From NCBI GenBank assembly GCA_003024785.1, contig PUQB01000055.1, positions 661,661 through 725,660 of the forward strand: DNA of 64,000 bases, read 5' to 3'. Positions 47,406-57,803 of this stretch are shown piece by piece. Numbering within the stretch: the stretch's first letter is position 1; every line of letters begins with the position of its first letter. The stretch comes from Selaginella tamariscina (lineage: Eukaryota > Streptophyta > Lycopodiopsida > Selaginellales > Selaginellaceae). Under the pieces are notes generated by a model. That model was not told where the DNA came from, did not search any database, and saw only the letters and a list, made by a program, of their open reading frames with translations. A program made the position numbers and the translations under genes.

Positions 47406-48815
47406 CTAGCTGCTGCTCGAGACACCCACGGAACGGCAGCTTAATCGGAGAACACGCAGAGAGCGGTCTATGAATCCAAACTTCGACCCACCAACATCAA
47501 AGCGAAGGAGATTATCAAACTGCTGAAACAGTCCGAGAGAAGAAACCGAGGTGTTCCCGGCATCCTGGATAGCAAGACACCCCACCTTGTTATCATTGAA
47601 CGACTTAATAAGGTTGTCTCCTGCTAAGCTCCAAGTTGTACCATTCTGGAACACCAGATCCACGGTAGGTACCACAGGCCCCAGCTGGTTAAAGTTTAAG
47701 TTGTTTGCATTAAAGCACACGCCGAAAGGTGCAATGGCAGGGACAACGGGAATGTTATACGTATATGCATACTTCTTAAATGCATCAACCACTGCTGTGT
47801 ACGCTGGTGTTTAAGCTTTGTGTATCTGTCCTTGGAGCTTATCTTGAGTCCCTCAATGAACAAAGACGAGCTCAACCTGAGTTCTGGGTTAGTAAAACAC
47901 ACGCACACGCACGCAAACTAACCCGAGGCTTGCAGAGTCTACGTTGATTGTCTGGAGACCAAGGTAGTAACTATCTGGATGCCGTGGATTCGTCACAAAG
48001 GGGATGAACTGGCCATAGTCTGAAACCTTGATACCTCCAGCTACAAAGCTTTTATCTTCTCCAAAGAACAGTTTGGAAGGTAAATCCCTGGAGCGACATA
48101 TGGTGAACTTTGGTGGGATCTTCGCCATGGGCCCGATCACTTTCGGTATTGCAAACCTGCTCCTGCTCATTGCCGCTATGCCTAGGTTCGTTTTCAAGCA
48201 GCCAAGTGAAAGTTGAGGTGAAGATGTGTTACCGTCTGCAGCATATAATCATCTATATACAAGTAACACGTAGACGCGTATGATCTCTCCATATGTATAC
48301 ATCTAACGCACTTGATGGAGTTGCATATATGTATGCCTATGTACAGAGAACCAGGTGTGTTCTTTTGTGTTATACAGGAAGGTGATGAAGGAAGTACATT
48401 CATGACATTGTTTATTTATACTAGGAGATATATATGATATATGAGAGAGAGAGAGAGTACCGCTGTTATTGAGAGTCACAACGTCCATGAAAACAGGTAC
48501 AGAAGTCTTCTGAGAGATGGGAAAGAGGCAGTGGTTGTCAGCGGAGCAAGTTCCCCCGCAGGACTTGGCCGAACAAGGAACAGTGGCATATGTGGTTGAC
48601 TCGGATGGAACAAAACGCTGCCCATTGCAGGGAAGAATGGAGAGACTGGTATCGAAGTCGAGTACAAAGAGGTGAGTCTGAGGAGGAGTTCCTATTGCAA
48701 GCTCGATCCGAGTCCCCTGCTTGTTAAGCTTTGCCACCAGTGTCTTGTTCGACTGTGCAGATGCATCTTGCGAAAAAACAAGGAACATGAGCAGGAAAAA
48801 CACATGGGCAGCCAT
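47406..48815 (-). CDS. TAXI/EDGP-like aspartic-protease homologue, copy 2
   Basis: Three exons (48815-48461, 48235-47923, 47876-47406). It starts MAAHVFFLLMFLVFSQD (signal peptide) and then closely follows copy 1: TLVAKLNKQGTRIELAIGTPP, LVLDFDTSLSILPC with the catalytic DTGS lost, ISLQ-type core RFAIPKVIGPMAKIPPKF, and FDVGGSKFGFIDRSLRVL. Exon 3 carries a 1-nt deletion near 47812 relative to copy 1 (KLKHQRTQQW instead of KLTTSAYTAV), so the last 130 codons are in another frame. The signal peptide is intact here and shifted in copy 1. The likely role, a secreted non-catalytic inhibitor or binding protein, is inferred from the family. Confidence 0.75.
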
Positions 48816-48975
48816 TGCACACACTGACACGGGAAAGCAGAGCTCACTACCGAGTGTGTTATTATATATACATACCATGCTTTATATTGTCGTTGGCATG
48901 TGTTATAATTCTTCAAGTTTGATTTGTCAACTACTACACTAATTGCTGAGATCACATTTCCTTCTGGAACTGTGT

Positions 48976-49239
48976 GTGTGTGTGTGTGTGTGTTGAGAGA
49001 GAGAGAGAGAGAGAGGGAGAGGCACGGGAGGGAGGGACAAGACACGTTCTTTAATAACACGATGTTCTCATTTATCCAAACTAATTTGCACACTGGGTTT
49101 TCTTAATGAAAATGGGACGGTAGTTGTTGTGACAAAGAATCAGCGGCGAAGCCTTAGACTCTGGGATGTCGTCAGAAGAAACATGGCTTTACAGGTGTAG
49201 GATCAAAAGCAATAGTAAGGTGTCGTGTGTGTGTGTGTG

Positions 49240-49285
<46 letters not shown>

Positions 49286-49295
49286 TGTGTGTGTG
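48976..49295. repeat. GT and GA microsatellites upstream of copy 2
   Basis: GT run near 48972-48994 followed by a GA run to 49016; a second GT-then-GA pair lies at about 49220-49295. Confidence 0.8.
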
Positions 49296-49340
49296 TTGAA
49301 CAAGCTGTACCAACATCACTGGCAAATGAGTCTATCGTGG

Positions 49341-50293
49341 AAATTATATTATATTCCTGAAATTTGTAATATTTACGTTTAAAAGTTTTATATTTACAAA
49401 AAAAATTTATATACCCTTTAAAAACTTCAATATAATATAACAATATTAATTAAAAAATATTTTTATATATGTTTATGATTTTAATTTAAAATATTATAAA
49501 TTATCTAATTTTAATTAAATTATATTTACATATATACCTCTCAAACTTCAATTTAAAACTTCATAAATTTCAAATTAAAAGTTAAAAAAAAAATTTATAT
49601 TTAATTTATATCTTATTATATTTAGGTCCAACATACAACATATAATATAATTATTTTTAAAAATATTTCATTTTTTATATGACATTTTTTAACATTTAAC
49701 ACTTAATAAACTTTAATTATTCATCTGTAATATATTATGAATTAAAATATATTTTTAATTAGTATTGTTATTTTAAAAAGGTTTATTTTTATATATGTGT
49801 TTATTATTTAAGTTTTTAAGAGTATATATGTAAATTTAAGACTTTTAGAAAATATGTAAATATAAAACTTGAGAGTTATATATGTAAATATGATAAATTT
49901 CAGAAATATAAATACCTTATAATTATTTAATTTTTAAAAAATTATCAAATTAACCCTTGAAGTAGTTATGAAAATGTCCAAATTGAAATTTACCATTTAT
50001 CAGCTTACCACACCTACTTATAATATATAATTATATACCATTTACTATTATATACCCAATATGCATCCCTCCATAATATATAACTTTATATAATGATATA
50101 ACATTGCATCATGCACTAACGTAATCGGATGGTTTATCATTGCATAATAAATGTGTATTACCATGTAAACTGATTCAACAGTTAAAAATGACACGTTGAA
50201 GAGTAAGTTTCGTATCCATCTTTGGTACATATATACACATGTATAGTACATATGTACATATATATATAATATATATATATAAAGATGTCACTT
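49341..50293. other. AT-rich intergenic stretch
   Basis: Extremely AT-rich with no gene. An AATTTAAAACTT-like motif recurs. It borders the next gypsy element. Confidence 0.5.
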
Positions 50294-50496
50294 TGTAAGA
50301 TACTGTATTTATGTAATGTAACGTATATACGCATGTTATATACACACATGCATAGTGACACATGGGTGGTGATCTGGCCGCCATGTGTCAGCGCCACGTG
50401 TCGCATGTGTGCCACGTGGCAGGAGGTCTCCTGTATATAAGCAGGGTTTTTGTAGCTTAATGTATCTGACATTTTTAATATATATCGGCTCTTTCA
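50294..50496 (+). repeat. 5' LTR of the family-C element
   Basis: TGTAAGATACTG to GGCTCTTTCA. It carries two CACGTG G-boxes (50395-50400 and 50413-50418, the second in the palindrome GCCACGTGGC), followed by TATATAA at 50434-50440. Confidence 0.9.
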
Positions 50497-50562
50497 TTGG
50501 TGGAGAAGTTGGGTATTCCTTTCTTCCGCCTTTTCCTTTTCGTGTTTTCATGACGATGAATA

Positions 50563-50963
50563 TGGAGACGGCGTTTAGCATTATTGCTACTGCTATTGAT
50601 GCACAAACAAAGTTGTTGGAGCGCTTTGTTGAGGGTTCGTCCTCCTCTTCCCCGTCTGAGCCTCATGCCGGGGGATCTGCTTCTAGTACTCCTTCATCTT
50701 CTTCACAGGCCACAAATCCGAGGGTTCGACCCCGATCTTTTTGTGGTGATCCGGGAGATGATGTATACCACTGGTTTGATCATTTCCAAGTCATTGTTCG
50801 TTACCATGGTTGGGATGAGGCCCGTGCTCTCAGAGAATTCCCTACATGTTTGGAAGGTCCTGCGCTCAAGTGGTATAATGGATTGGCTGCGGAGATTCAA
50901 GCCAATAGTAATCGGTTAACGGAATGCCTCAAACGTACGTTTGGCAAAGTTGATGGATTCTAA
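50563..50963 (+). pseudogene. Family-C gag, truncated
   Basis: I take the start near MNMETAFSIIATAIDAQTKL; the frame is open from further upstream. A Ser-rich stretch is followed by the Ty3 capsid start (YHWFDHFQVIVRYHGWD, FPTCLEGPALKWYNGL). It is cut at FGK by the inverted segment, so the rest of capsid, the zinc knuckle and protease are absent. Confidence 0.8.
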
Positions 50964-51217
50964 CACCCCCATGGCCCGAGTCGTAGAGGAATTCCGAGTT
51001 TGACAAATGGGACAACTCTGAATATACCTGATCACATCACCACGCATGCTCCAATAAAAGGATCTGCGGAGCTTCTCCAACATCGTTGGTGACCAAGATG
51101 ACCTCCAACAATAGGCGAATCATGATATGCTCGAAGAAGGTGTGGAACATATGTAGAGGGCACAGCCAATCGCCATCTGTCGTCTGGATTTGTCCCAATA
51201 AAATACAATAAACCACT
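50949..51217 (-). repeat. Inverted-repeat arm from integrase, left
   Basis: About 270 bp almost identical, in reverse complement, to 52487-52757. It encodes the integrase HHCC region on the minus strand (YHDSPIVGGHLGHQR). Confidence 0.9.
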
Positions 51218-52215
51218 TGGAGACGTAATGCCCATCTGGCTACACGACCCACTAGATTCTTCCGTTTTAGCAAGGAAGTGACAGCAGCATGATCACACTC
51301 CAAAAGTGTTTCACTCCCATGTAAGTAGGCATGAAGTCGTTCAAAACCCCAAACAGCAGCAAGGCATTCTTTTTCAGTAGTGGAATATTCCGCTCAGCCA
51401 GCGTGAGTACTCGACTAATGTAAGCCACCGGGTGTCGAATTGAAGAATCCACAGCATCAGTTTGCATCAATACACCACCAATACCAACATCTGAGGCATC
51501 TACTCGTAAAATGAACGGACGAGTAAAATCTGGGTATTGAAGCAATGGTGGGTTGTCAGGAACTCTTTTAACTGGTCAAATGCCTGCTGAAACTCCCGAA
51601 GAGGGGCAGTTCGATTAGTGAGATGATCGATGAATCGACCCAAGTACTGCACCGTGCCAAGAAACGCTGGACTTCCTGTACTGTACGAGGACGAGGGAAC
51701 TCTCGAACAGCTCGCAACTTCATTGGATCCACCTGTAAACCCTCTCGAGATATACGGTAACCCAAGTAAGTGGTGTCGGTCGAACCAAACACACACTTTT
51801 CAAGTTTCAACTTCAGGCCAACTTCTCGAAGTCGATCAAGAACGCGCCGTACATCACGAATGTGATCCTCCCAAGAACCAGACCCATGAATGAGCACATC
51901 GTCGATAAAATCGGCAGTGATATCAGGCATATCGGAGAGAAGCTCATCCATCATGCGTTGAAAGGTGGCAGGAGCTGAAGTCAATCCAAAAGGCATGACC
52001 AAAAACTCGTAAAGACCAAATTGTCCGGAAGGCCGTTTTTGGAATATCCTCCTCAGCCATAGGAACCTGCCAATATCCTGATGCCAAATCCAACTTAGTA
52101 AACCATCGACTCTGACCCAACCGATCTAATAGATCGGCAGAGTTCGGAAGTGGATAAACATCTTTGATGGTAACATCGTTAAGAGGTCGGTAATCCACTT
52201 CCGATTTTAACTTTA
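51218..52215 (-). pseudogene. Family-C reverse transcriptase and RNase H, inverted
   Basis: On the minus strand RT begins at VDYRPLNDVTIKDVYPLP near 52200 and includes WFTKLDLASGYWQVPM. Next come MPFGLTSAPATFQRMMDELL and the catalytic FIDDVLIHG near 51900 (FIDD in place of YIDD). RNase H follows (FILRVDASDVGIGGVLMQ near 51500, ARWALRLQ near 51245) and breaks off into integrase sequence. Single frameshifts occur near 51620 and 51990. Confidence 0.85.
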
Positions 52216-52217
52216 AG

Positions 52218-53576
52218 GTGGTGCACAGGCCTGGGCGAACAATGGTGGATGCGGATGCACTTTCTCGAGCACCCCTTTCTGATTCCACTTTGCCTGCTCA
52301 TGCAGTCGCTGCAGCATTCGGTTTGATACAAGCCCCTCAGGTATTCGATGCCGACTTACCATCCTTGGAACAGTGGCAGGATGCCCAAAAACGTGAACCG
52401 TGGACGAGGCAATTACGGGATGCGTTTGCAAGTCCCTCTTCCGAACCGCAGTTTCGACAATATCATGCTCAGTTTCGACTTCAGGATGGTTTATTGTATT
52501 TTATTGGGACAAATCCAGACGACAGATGGCGATTGGCTGTGCCCTCTACATATGTTCCACACCTTCTTCGAGCATATCATGATTCGCCTATTGTTGGAGG
52601 TCATCTTGGTCACCAACGAGTGTTGGAGAAGCTCCGCAGATCCTTTTATTGGCCTAGCATGCGTGGTGATGTGATCAGGTATATTCAGAGTTGTCCCATT
52701 TGTCAAACTCGGAATTCCTCTACGACTCGGGCCATGGGGGTGTTAGAATCCATCAACGTCTCTCGCCCTTTTGAGTTAATTGCAGTGGATTTAATGGGAC
52801 CTTTTCCACGTTCTTCTCAAGGTAACCAGTACATCATTGTCGTATCTGATTATTTAACTCGTTGGGTGGAGGTTGGTGCTCTTCCGGATGCAACTGCCCT
52901 GTCAACAGCTTTGTTTTTGTTCGATAATGTGGTTTTGCAGCATTCTTGTCCAGAGCGGATGTTATCAGATAATGGCCCCGCTTTCATTGCAGAGGTATTC
53001 CGAGTGTTGTGTGAGAGGTTAGGGGTAAAACACTCATTTGCCTCTCCATATCATCCACAAACTGATGGTTTGGTGGAGCGATTGAATCGGACCTTCAAGG
53101 GTATGATCTCGAAGTATGTGAACTTCAATCACACTGACTGGGATTGGTATTTGCGATGCTTGAGATTTGCTTATGTAACAGGCATTCAGAGTTCGATTGG
53201 TATCTCTCCATTCAAGGCATTGTATGGATATGATCCTAAGTTGCCTAGTGAATTGGGATTATCATCGAATCTGCCACGTGCCGAGGATGCGAAAATGTGG
53301 GCTCGACATTTGGATGCTGTCTTACCTCTTCTGCGTGCAGAGTCTGCTGAACATCTTGGTCGTCAAATACAGCAACAATCTTCTTACAATGCACGACATC
53401 AAACTCCACCAGACTATGCTGACGGTGACTTAGTACTGGTACGTTTTCCCAAGTTAACCGCACCTGGGCTTGCAACTGGTTTATTACATAAGTGGCTTGG
53501 TCCCTACCGAGTTCTCCGAAAGGTTGGTCCTCAGGTGTATCAGGTACAGTTGGTGGGATCTCATGAGGTTGAATAG
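52218..53576 (+). CDS. Family-C integrase (with RNase H tail)
   Basis: A 452-codon open frame. It starts with the end of RNase H (VHRPGRTMVDADALSRAP) and has the zinc-binding HHCC region (H-x-H in GGHLGHQR, CPICQTRN). The catalytic core follows with the D of AVDLMGPFPR, the D of MLSDNGPAF and the E of PYHPQTDGLVERLNRTF. The C-terminal GPYRVLRKVGPQVYQVQL is the usual SH3-like part. No chromodomain follows. Integrase joins element cDNA to the chromosome. It is the best-preserved enzyme domain in the window, but the element lacks an intact partner pol. Confidence 0.85.
   Translation: MVHRPGRTMVDADALSRAPLSDSTLPAHAVAAAFGLIQAPQVFDADLPSLEQWQDAQKREPWTRQLRDAFASPSSEPQFRQYHAQFRLQDGLLYFIGTNPDDRWRLAVPSTYVPHLLRAYHDSPIVGGHLGHQRVLEKLRRSFYWPSMRGDVIRYIQSCPICQTRNSSTTRAMGVLESINVSRPFELIAVDLMGPFPRSSQGNQYIIVVSDYLTRWVEVGALPDATALSTALFLFDNVVLQHSCPERMLSDNGPAFIAEVFRVLCERLGVKHSFASPYHPQTDGLVERLNRTFKGMISKYVNFNHTDWDWYLRCLRFAYVTGIQSSIGISPFKALYGYDPKLPSELGLSSNLPRAEDAKMWARHLDAVLPLLRAESAEHLGRQIQQQSSYNARHQTPPDYADGDLVLVRFPKLTAPGLATGLLHKWLGPYRVLRKVGPQVYQVQLVGSHEVE
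52487..52757 (+). repeat. Inverted-repeat arm from integrase, right
   Basis: Plus-strand partner of the arm at 50949-51217. It is part of the intact integrase frame. Confidence 0.9.
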
Positions 53577-53712
53577 TTCACGTAGTTCGAATGAAACGGT
53601 TTGTTGTTCGAGACTCGTTGACTACATTCGGTCATACCTTAGATGGCCCAACTCACACGGATCCAGGACCATCAGATCCATCACCATCTACACAACCGCA
53701 GAGGGGGGATAA

Positions 53713-53916
53713 TGTAAGATACTGTATATTATGTAATGTAACGTATATACGCATGTGTATATACACACATGCATAGTGACACATGGGTGGTGATCTGGCC
53801 GCCATGTGTCAGCGCCACGTGTCGCATGTGTGCCACGTGGCAGGAGGTCTCCTGTATATAAGCAGGGTTTTTGTAGCTTAATGTATCTGACATTTTAATA
53901 TATATCGGCTCTTTCA
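53713..53916 (+). repeat. 3' LTR of the family-C element
   Basis: Same G-boxes and TATATAA as the 5' LTR; differs mainly by small indels. Confidence 0.9.
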
Positions 53917-54339
53917 ACTTTATGTATTCAAAATCGATTTAAAATTTAAGTAAGAAGTTAGACATACGTATATACATATACGAGTAAACATGCACATATG
54001 TGTATACATATCTATATATACAAATTTAAAAGAGTTTTGTCTATATGTGTATAATATGTATGTAATTATGTAATTTATTGTCCGTATATACGTATAATTA
54101 CCCTTGTCGAGTAAACTTTATGGTTCATCATTTCAGGTACCCATTGAGTGAACCTAGTTAAGAATTTTATTAACCTATACATTGTACTGGCTACATAATC
54201 ACATCCTTGACACGTCTCTTGCATGCAGAATCTCAATATAAACCGAGACCTTCCCTTTCTCGGATATCATTCTTGTTCTGTCTGTGTACACCCCTTGTTT
54301 ATTGTTTCCTGCTTATCATCATTGTTATGCATATAAGGA

Positions 54340-55420
54340 GCTCAATCCACAGCAGCCACGCGTTGAGCTCGAGACTGGAAGTCTTGGGCTGGTGATGTCT
54401 TCGAACATGCCAAGGTCGCTCCATGCAGAACAACACTCAACCACAGAGGACTATGGCTTCCCTCTTACATAGTCACCCATGGTAAGCTCTAATTTAACGT
54501 TATTTATTTGGTTTGAATGCAGCGAGAGTTGGAATAATTACTCCTTTGTGTCTCGAGAGAACACGTTCAAAGTCTAGAAAGGAGATGTAGTTGCACTTGC
54601 TGCTGGTGTTGTTTCTTGGTGATACAACGATGGTGAAGAGGAACTGGAAATCCTTGGGGTTGCCGATGTCTCAGCAGGCCAACAGCATGCATATAAGCCT
54701 ATCTCTCATCTCTACTTGCAGGCAGGAGGAAAGCAACAGGATGGGTATGGTTCTCTTTGTTCATTCATGGTTTCAGTAAGGAAGCTGTTGCTAGAGCCTG
54801 GCAAATGGACGGGAGTACCCTCAGAAGGGTTCTGGAGGGACAGAGAGGAGCTGGGCTCGTACGTGTGGAGAAGGGCATGAGTTTCGAGGATTTCAAGCAC
54901 CATAGAGACAATGCGTACTTCGAAAGCTCATCTTGACTTGCGTGTGCCACATGGTGGTCAGTTGCGTGAGCTAAACAGCTATAAGCTTCCTGTTCTTAAG
55001 CAGCTTGGACTCGGAGTATATGCAGCTCTTAACTTTGCTTTTTGTCAGGGTGCCATGGTTGCTCCGAACTGGTTTCTCAATTCTCACCAGGTTTTGTATG
55101 TGGAAGGATTGAAGTTGTTTCAGAGCACGGTGAGAGTGTTCTTGATATGAATGTGAAAGAAGGCTCCCTTGTTGTCATTCCTGCTTTCTGTCCGTCCACC
55201 AAGGACGGAAAGTTTTCATTATGTCACCATTCTTACTTCTCACAGGTAGCCTTGTATATACACTCAATATACATGTGTATACGGTTAAAACGACTTGTTT
55301 TGTTGAGGAACTCAGTTTATAGAGTTATTCCTTCAAGGGTTCTCTCAGGTGCGCTGAATGTGAGTGAAGACTCGGCAAGGAAGATTCAAGACGAGTGCCT
55401 ATTGTGTATATGCTTTCATT
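54340..55420 (+). pseudogene. Legumin-like (11S globulin-type) bicupin, broken
   Basis: Pieces of an 11S-type bicupin occur in order but in different frames. SSNMPRSLHAE (near 54395) is the start of the first cupin. VALAAGVVSWLYNDGEEELE (near 54590) and a phenylalanine-rich FIHGFSKEAVARAWQMDG (near 54755) follow, then RGAGLVRVEKGMSF. The second cupin shows LRELNSYKLPVLKQLGLGVY, IEVVSEHGESVLDMNVKEGS and, near 55355, ALNVSEDSARKIQD. Seed-plant relatives are storage globulins; in seedless plants related bicupins occur in spores and other tissues. Stops and frameshifts lie near 54471, 54935 and 55105, and the first cupin lacks its central sheets. I judge it a pseudogene. Confidence 0.7.
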
Positions 55421-55965
55421 ATGTTTATGGTTATGTAGTTTACATAGTTCGTAAACTTGGTGTTTACTATTTTCTCAAGAGATCTATGACGTTTGCACGC
55501 ACGCACGCACTCAATGTCTTATGTAGGGAGTGACATAGATGTTATACATGGGGAGATGTTTGTTATTGGAAGAATGATAATCATAGTTAGATAAAATAAA
55601 AATGTAGGCCGGTGCTAATAATACATTATAGAAGTTTCTCATTTATCATAGATACGGAATCCACGTACATATATGAATCACAAGAAAGGTTTAAAACATC
55701 TTTCTCAGAAAAGATTGTACATATCAGATTGTACATAACTAACTTTACATATACAGATGATGTGTTAAGATGTGTTACTCCATCTTGAGCCCACCAAACA
55801 GTAGAAATATGACTTGTTAGATGGCAACTTGCGTGGCGCTTAGTCATCCACGCTTACATCATTATTTTGTCGCCAACGTGAAAGAATCTGTGTGTTTTTT
55901 TTTCACATTGTTTAGTGTTTAAGTTGTTCAACTCTTTCCAGAGAACGATCTGGGCAGGATTTACA
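55421..55965. other. Intergenic stretch and COI1-like promoter
   Basis: No gene recognised between the cupin relic and the F-box gene. Confidence 0.45.
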
Positions 55966-57803
55966 ATGTGTTCCAAGAGGACATTCCAGCAGGAAAGATG
56001 GATATGCGACCAAGTTCTTGAGCATCTGTTCCAGTTTATATCGGACCCATCAGATAGAGCAGCGATTTCCGAGGTGAGCAGGCAGTGGTACCGGATTGAG
56101 GGTGTCACCAGGAAGAAAGTAGTTGTCAAATTCATATATGCTGCAACTCCCACGCAGCTGGTTCAGAGATTCAGGAGCATCGAGGAGCTCACAATCAAAG
56201 GGAGGCCTCGAATTTGCGATTGGGGGATGCTGGGCAGCAGCTGGGGAGGGAGTGTCGGTCCATGGATTGAACACATTGTCATGTTTTACTCGGGTTTGAG
56301 ATCTATACATCTCAGGAGAGTGGACATTGACGATTGTGCCATCTTGGCTCTCGCACAGAAATACTCCGATTCACTCCGAGTACTGAGGCTCGAGAAATGC
56401 ACGGGCTTCTCCACTGCTGGGTTGCTCTCCATTGCGGAGAATTGCAGGTAAATGTAGCTCTCAGACTAAGTGTGGATGAGAATGCGACATAGTTGACAAT
56501 ATAGTAATATGTGCAGAAAACTCAAGGTGCTCTGTATGGGTGAGAGTATAATTAACAAGGACACTGGAGGGGAATGGCTGCATGTACTCGGACAGAATTG
56601 CTCTCAGTTAGGTTCTAAACTTCAGTTTGACTGGTGTAGAAGCGAAGCGGATTGAAGATTTGCAGACAGTAATCAAGAGGAACTCCAAGCAGTTGGTCTC
56701 GCTTAGGATGGACGAAGTCGTGACTTGTGATGAAGAGATAGTAGAAAACAGCAGCCTGCTTTCTAGTAGTACACACTCTCTCAGGGAGCTTCTCCTTCTC
56801 TACCGTAGCAAGGATGACGAAAATGTGGTGCACGAACACTTTGAGCTGCCAAAGAGTCTCATATCACTAGCTGGGGATGTTACACTTCCTTTAGATCCTG
56901 CCTTGGCATCTCGCCTTGTGATATTGGATTTGATGCTTGCAACCACTCTCCAGGACTCTCAGTCTCATCAGGAAATCATTAAGTCATGTCCCAATCTAGA
57001 GGAGCTCAAGGTACGTCTTTAGTCTGAGAGAGAGACATACATAGTAATTCCTTACACAGGTGAGGAACGTAATTGGGGACGATGGGGTGAGTGTGATAGC
57101 CAAGAACTGTCCGAGGTTAAAGAAGATCCGCATTGAGAACCTGGAAGATCAACATGGTTTTGTTTCACACAAGGGACTGACTTCCCTGGCGTTCAGCTGC
57201 ACAAACCTCCAGTCAGTGGCAATATACACTTCAGACCTCGACAACACATCACTGGCCGCGTTCGGGATATGTTGCCCACACCTCGACAACTTCCGGGTGG
57301 CGGTCTTGGATTCTCCGGCACCGTTATGCGAGCTTCCACTCGATGCTGGAGTGAAGAGACTGCTACAAGGATGCAAGAAGCTGACAAAGCTAGCATTGTA
57401 TCTTAAAACGGGAGGACTATCGGACAAGGGACTCGAAGAGGCAGGGAAGCTGGCACACAACCTGAAGTGGCTGCTCCTGGGATGTGCGGGCTACTCCGAC
57501 TTAGGATTCCTCGAGTTTTCCAGAGGGTGTCGGAAACTTGTGAAACTTGAGCTCAGGCATTGTCCATTTAGTGAGGGAGCTCTAGTCGCTGGTGTTCAGA
57601 ACATGCCATGCTTGAGGTACGTCTGGAGTCAAGGATACAGGCAAGAGGATCCCAAGGCTTTCCTTCTTATGGGACCTGGTTGGAACGTAGAATACACGCC
57701 TTCCGTGGAGCCGACTGACACACAATTCCTGGCTTATCGGACACTGGCTGGTCCGAGATACGATTGTCCACCTCAGACCTTGTTGTTATCTGTTGAAAAA
57801 TAA
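55966..57803 (+). CDS. COI1: COI1-like F-box/leucine-rich-repeat protein
   Basis: Three exons (55966-56447, 56517-57012, 57060-57803). The start is the first ATG, MCSKRTFQQERW. An F-box (about 10-50) precedes leucine-rich repeats that track COI1: IKGRPRICDWG, SWGGSVGPWIEHI, RLEKCTGFSTAGLLSI, RNVIGDDGVSVIAKNC, ELPLDAGVKRLLQGCKKL, EFSRGCRKL, YVWSQGYR and the tail AYRTLAGPRYDCP. COI1 is the SCF receptor that binds jasmonoyl-isoleucine, or dn-OPDA in liverworts, together with JAZ repressors. Of the Arabidopsis ligand contacts R85, R348, Y386, R409 and R496 are kept; Tyr444 is cysteine (LLLGCAG). Position 384 is alanine, as in Arabidopsis, not valine as in Marchantia. A 2-nt deletion near 56612 breaks the frame inside exon 2. 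It may be a COI1 paralogue or the only receptor. Confidence 0.8.

Larger units (their letters stand above)
47270..49340 (-). repeat. Inverted duplication, right arm
   Basis: Second copy of the TAXI-like gene and its upstream flank, inverted relative to 19270-21560. The distal flank near 49310-49335 still matches 19280-19320. Confidence 0.8.
50294..53916 (+). mobile_element. Family-C Ty3/gypsy element with internal inversion
   Basis: Short LTRs of about 203 bp (50294-50496 and 53713-53916) differ at only a few positions, so the insertion is recent. ACTT flanks both ends. TTGGTGGAGAAGTTGGG follows the 5' LTR as a possible tRNA-type primer site, and the polypurine tract GAGGGGGGAT is at 53701-53710. 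Gag is on the plus strand. A segment of about 1.27 kb (50949-52215) holding integrase, RNase H and RT sequence is on the minus strand. RNase H end and integrase then resume on the plus strand. Protease is missing. It cannot be autonomous. Confidence 0.9.

Noticed and set aside
52218-53576. Intact integrase as evidence of an autonomous element
   Set aside because: Protease is missing and RT/RNase H are inverted, so the element cannot encode a working Gag-Pol.
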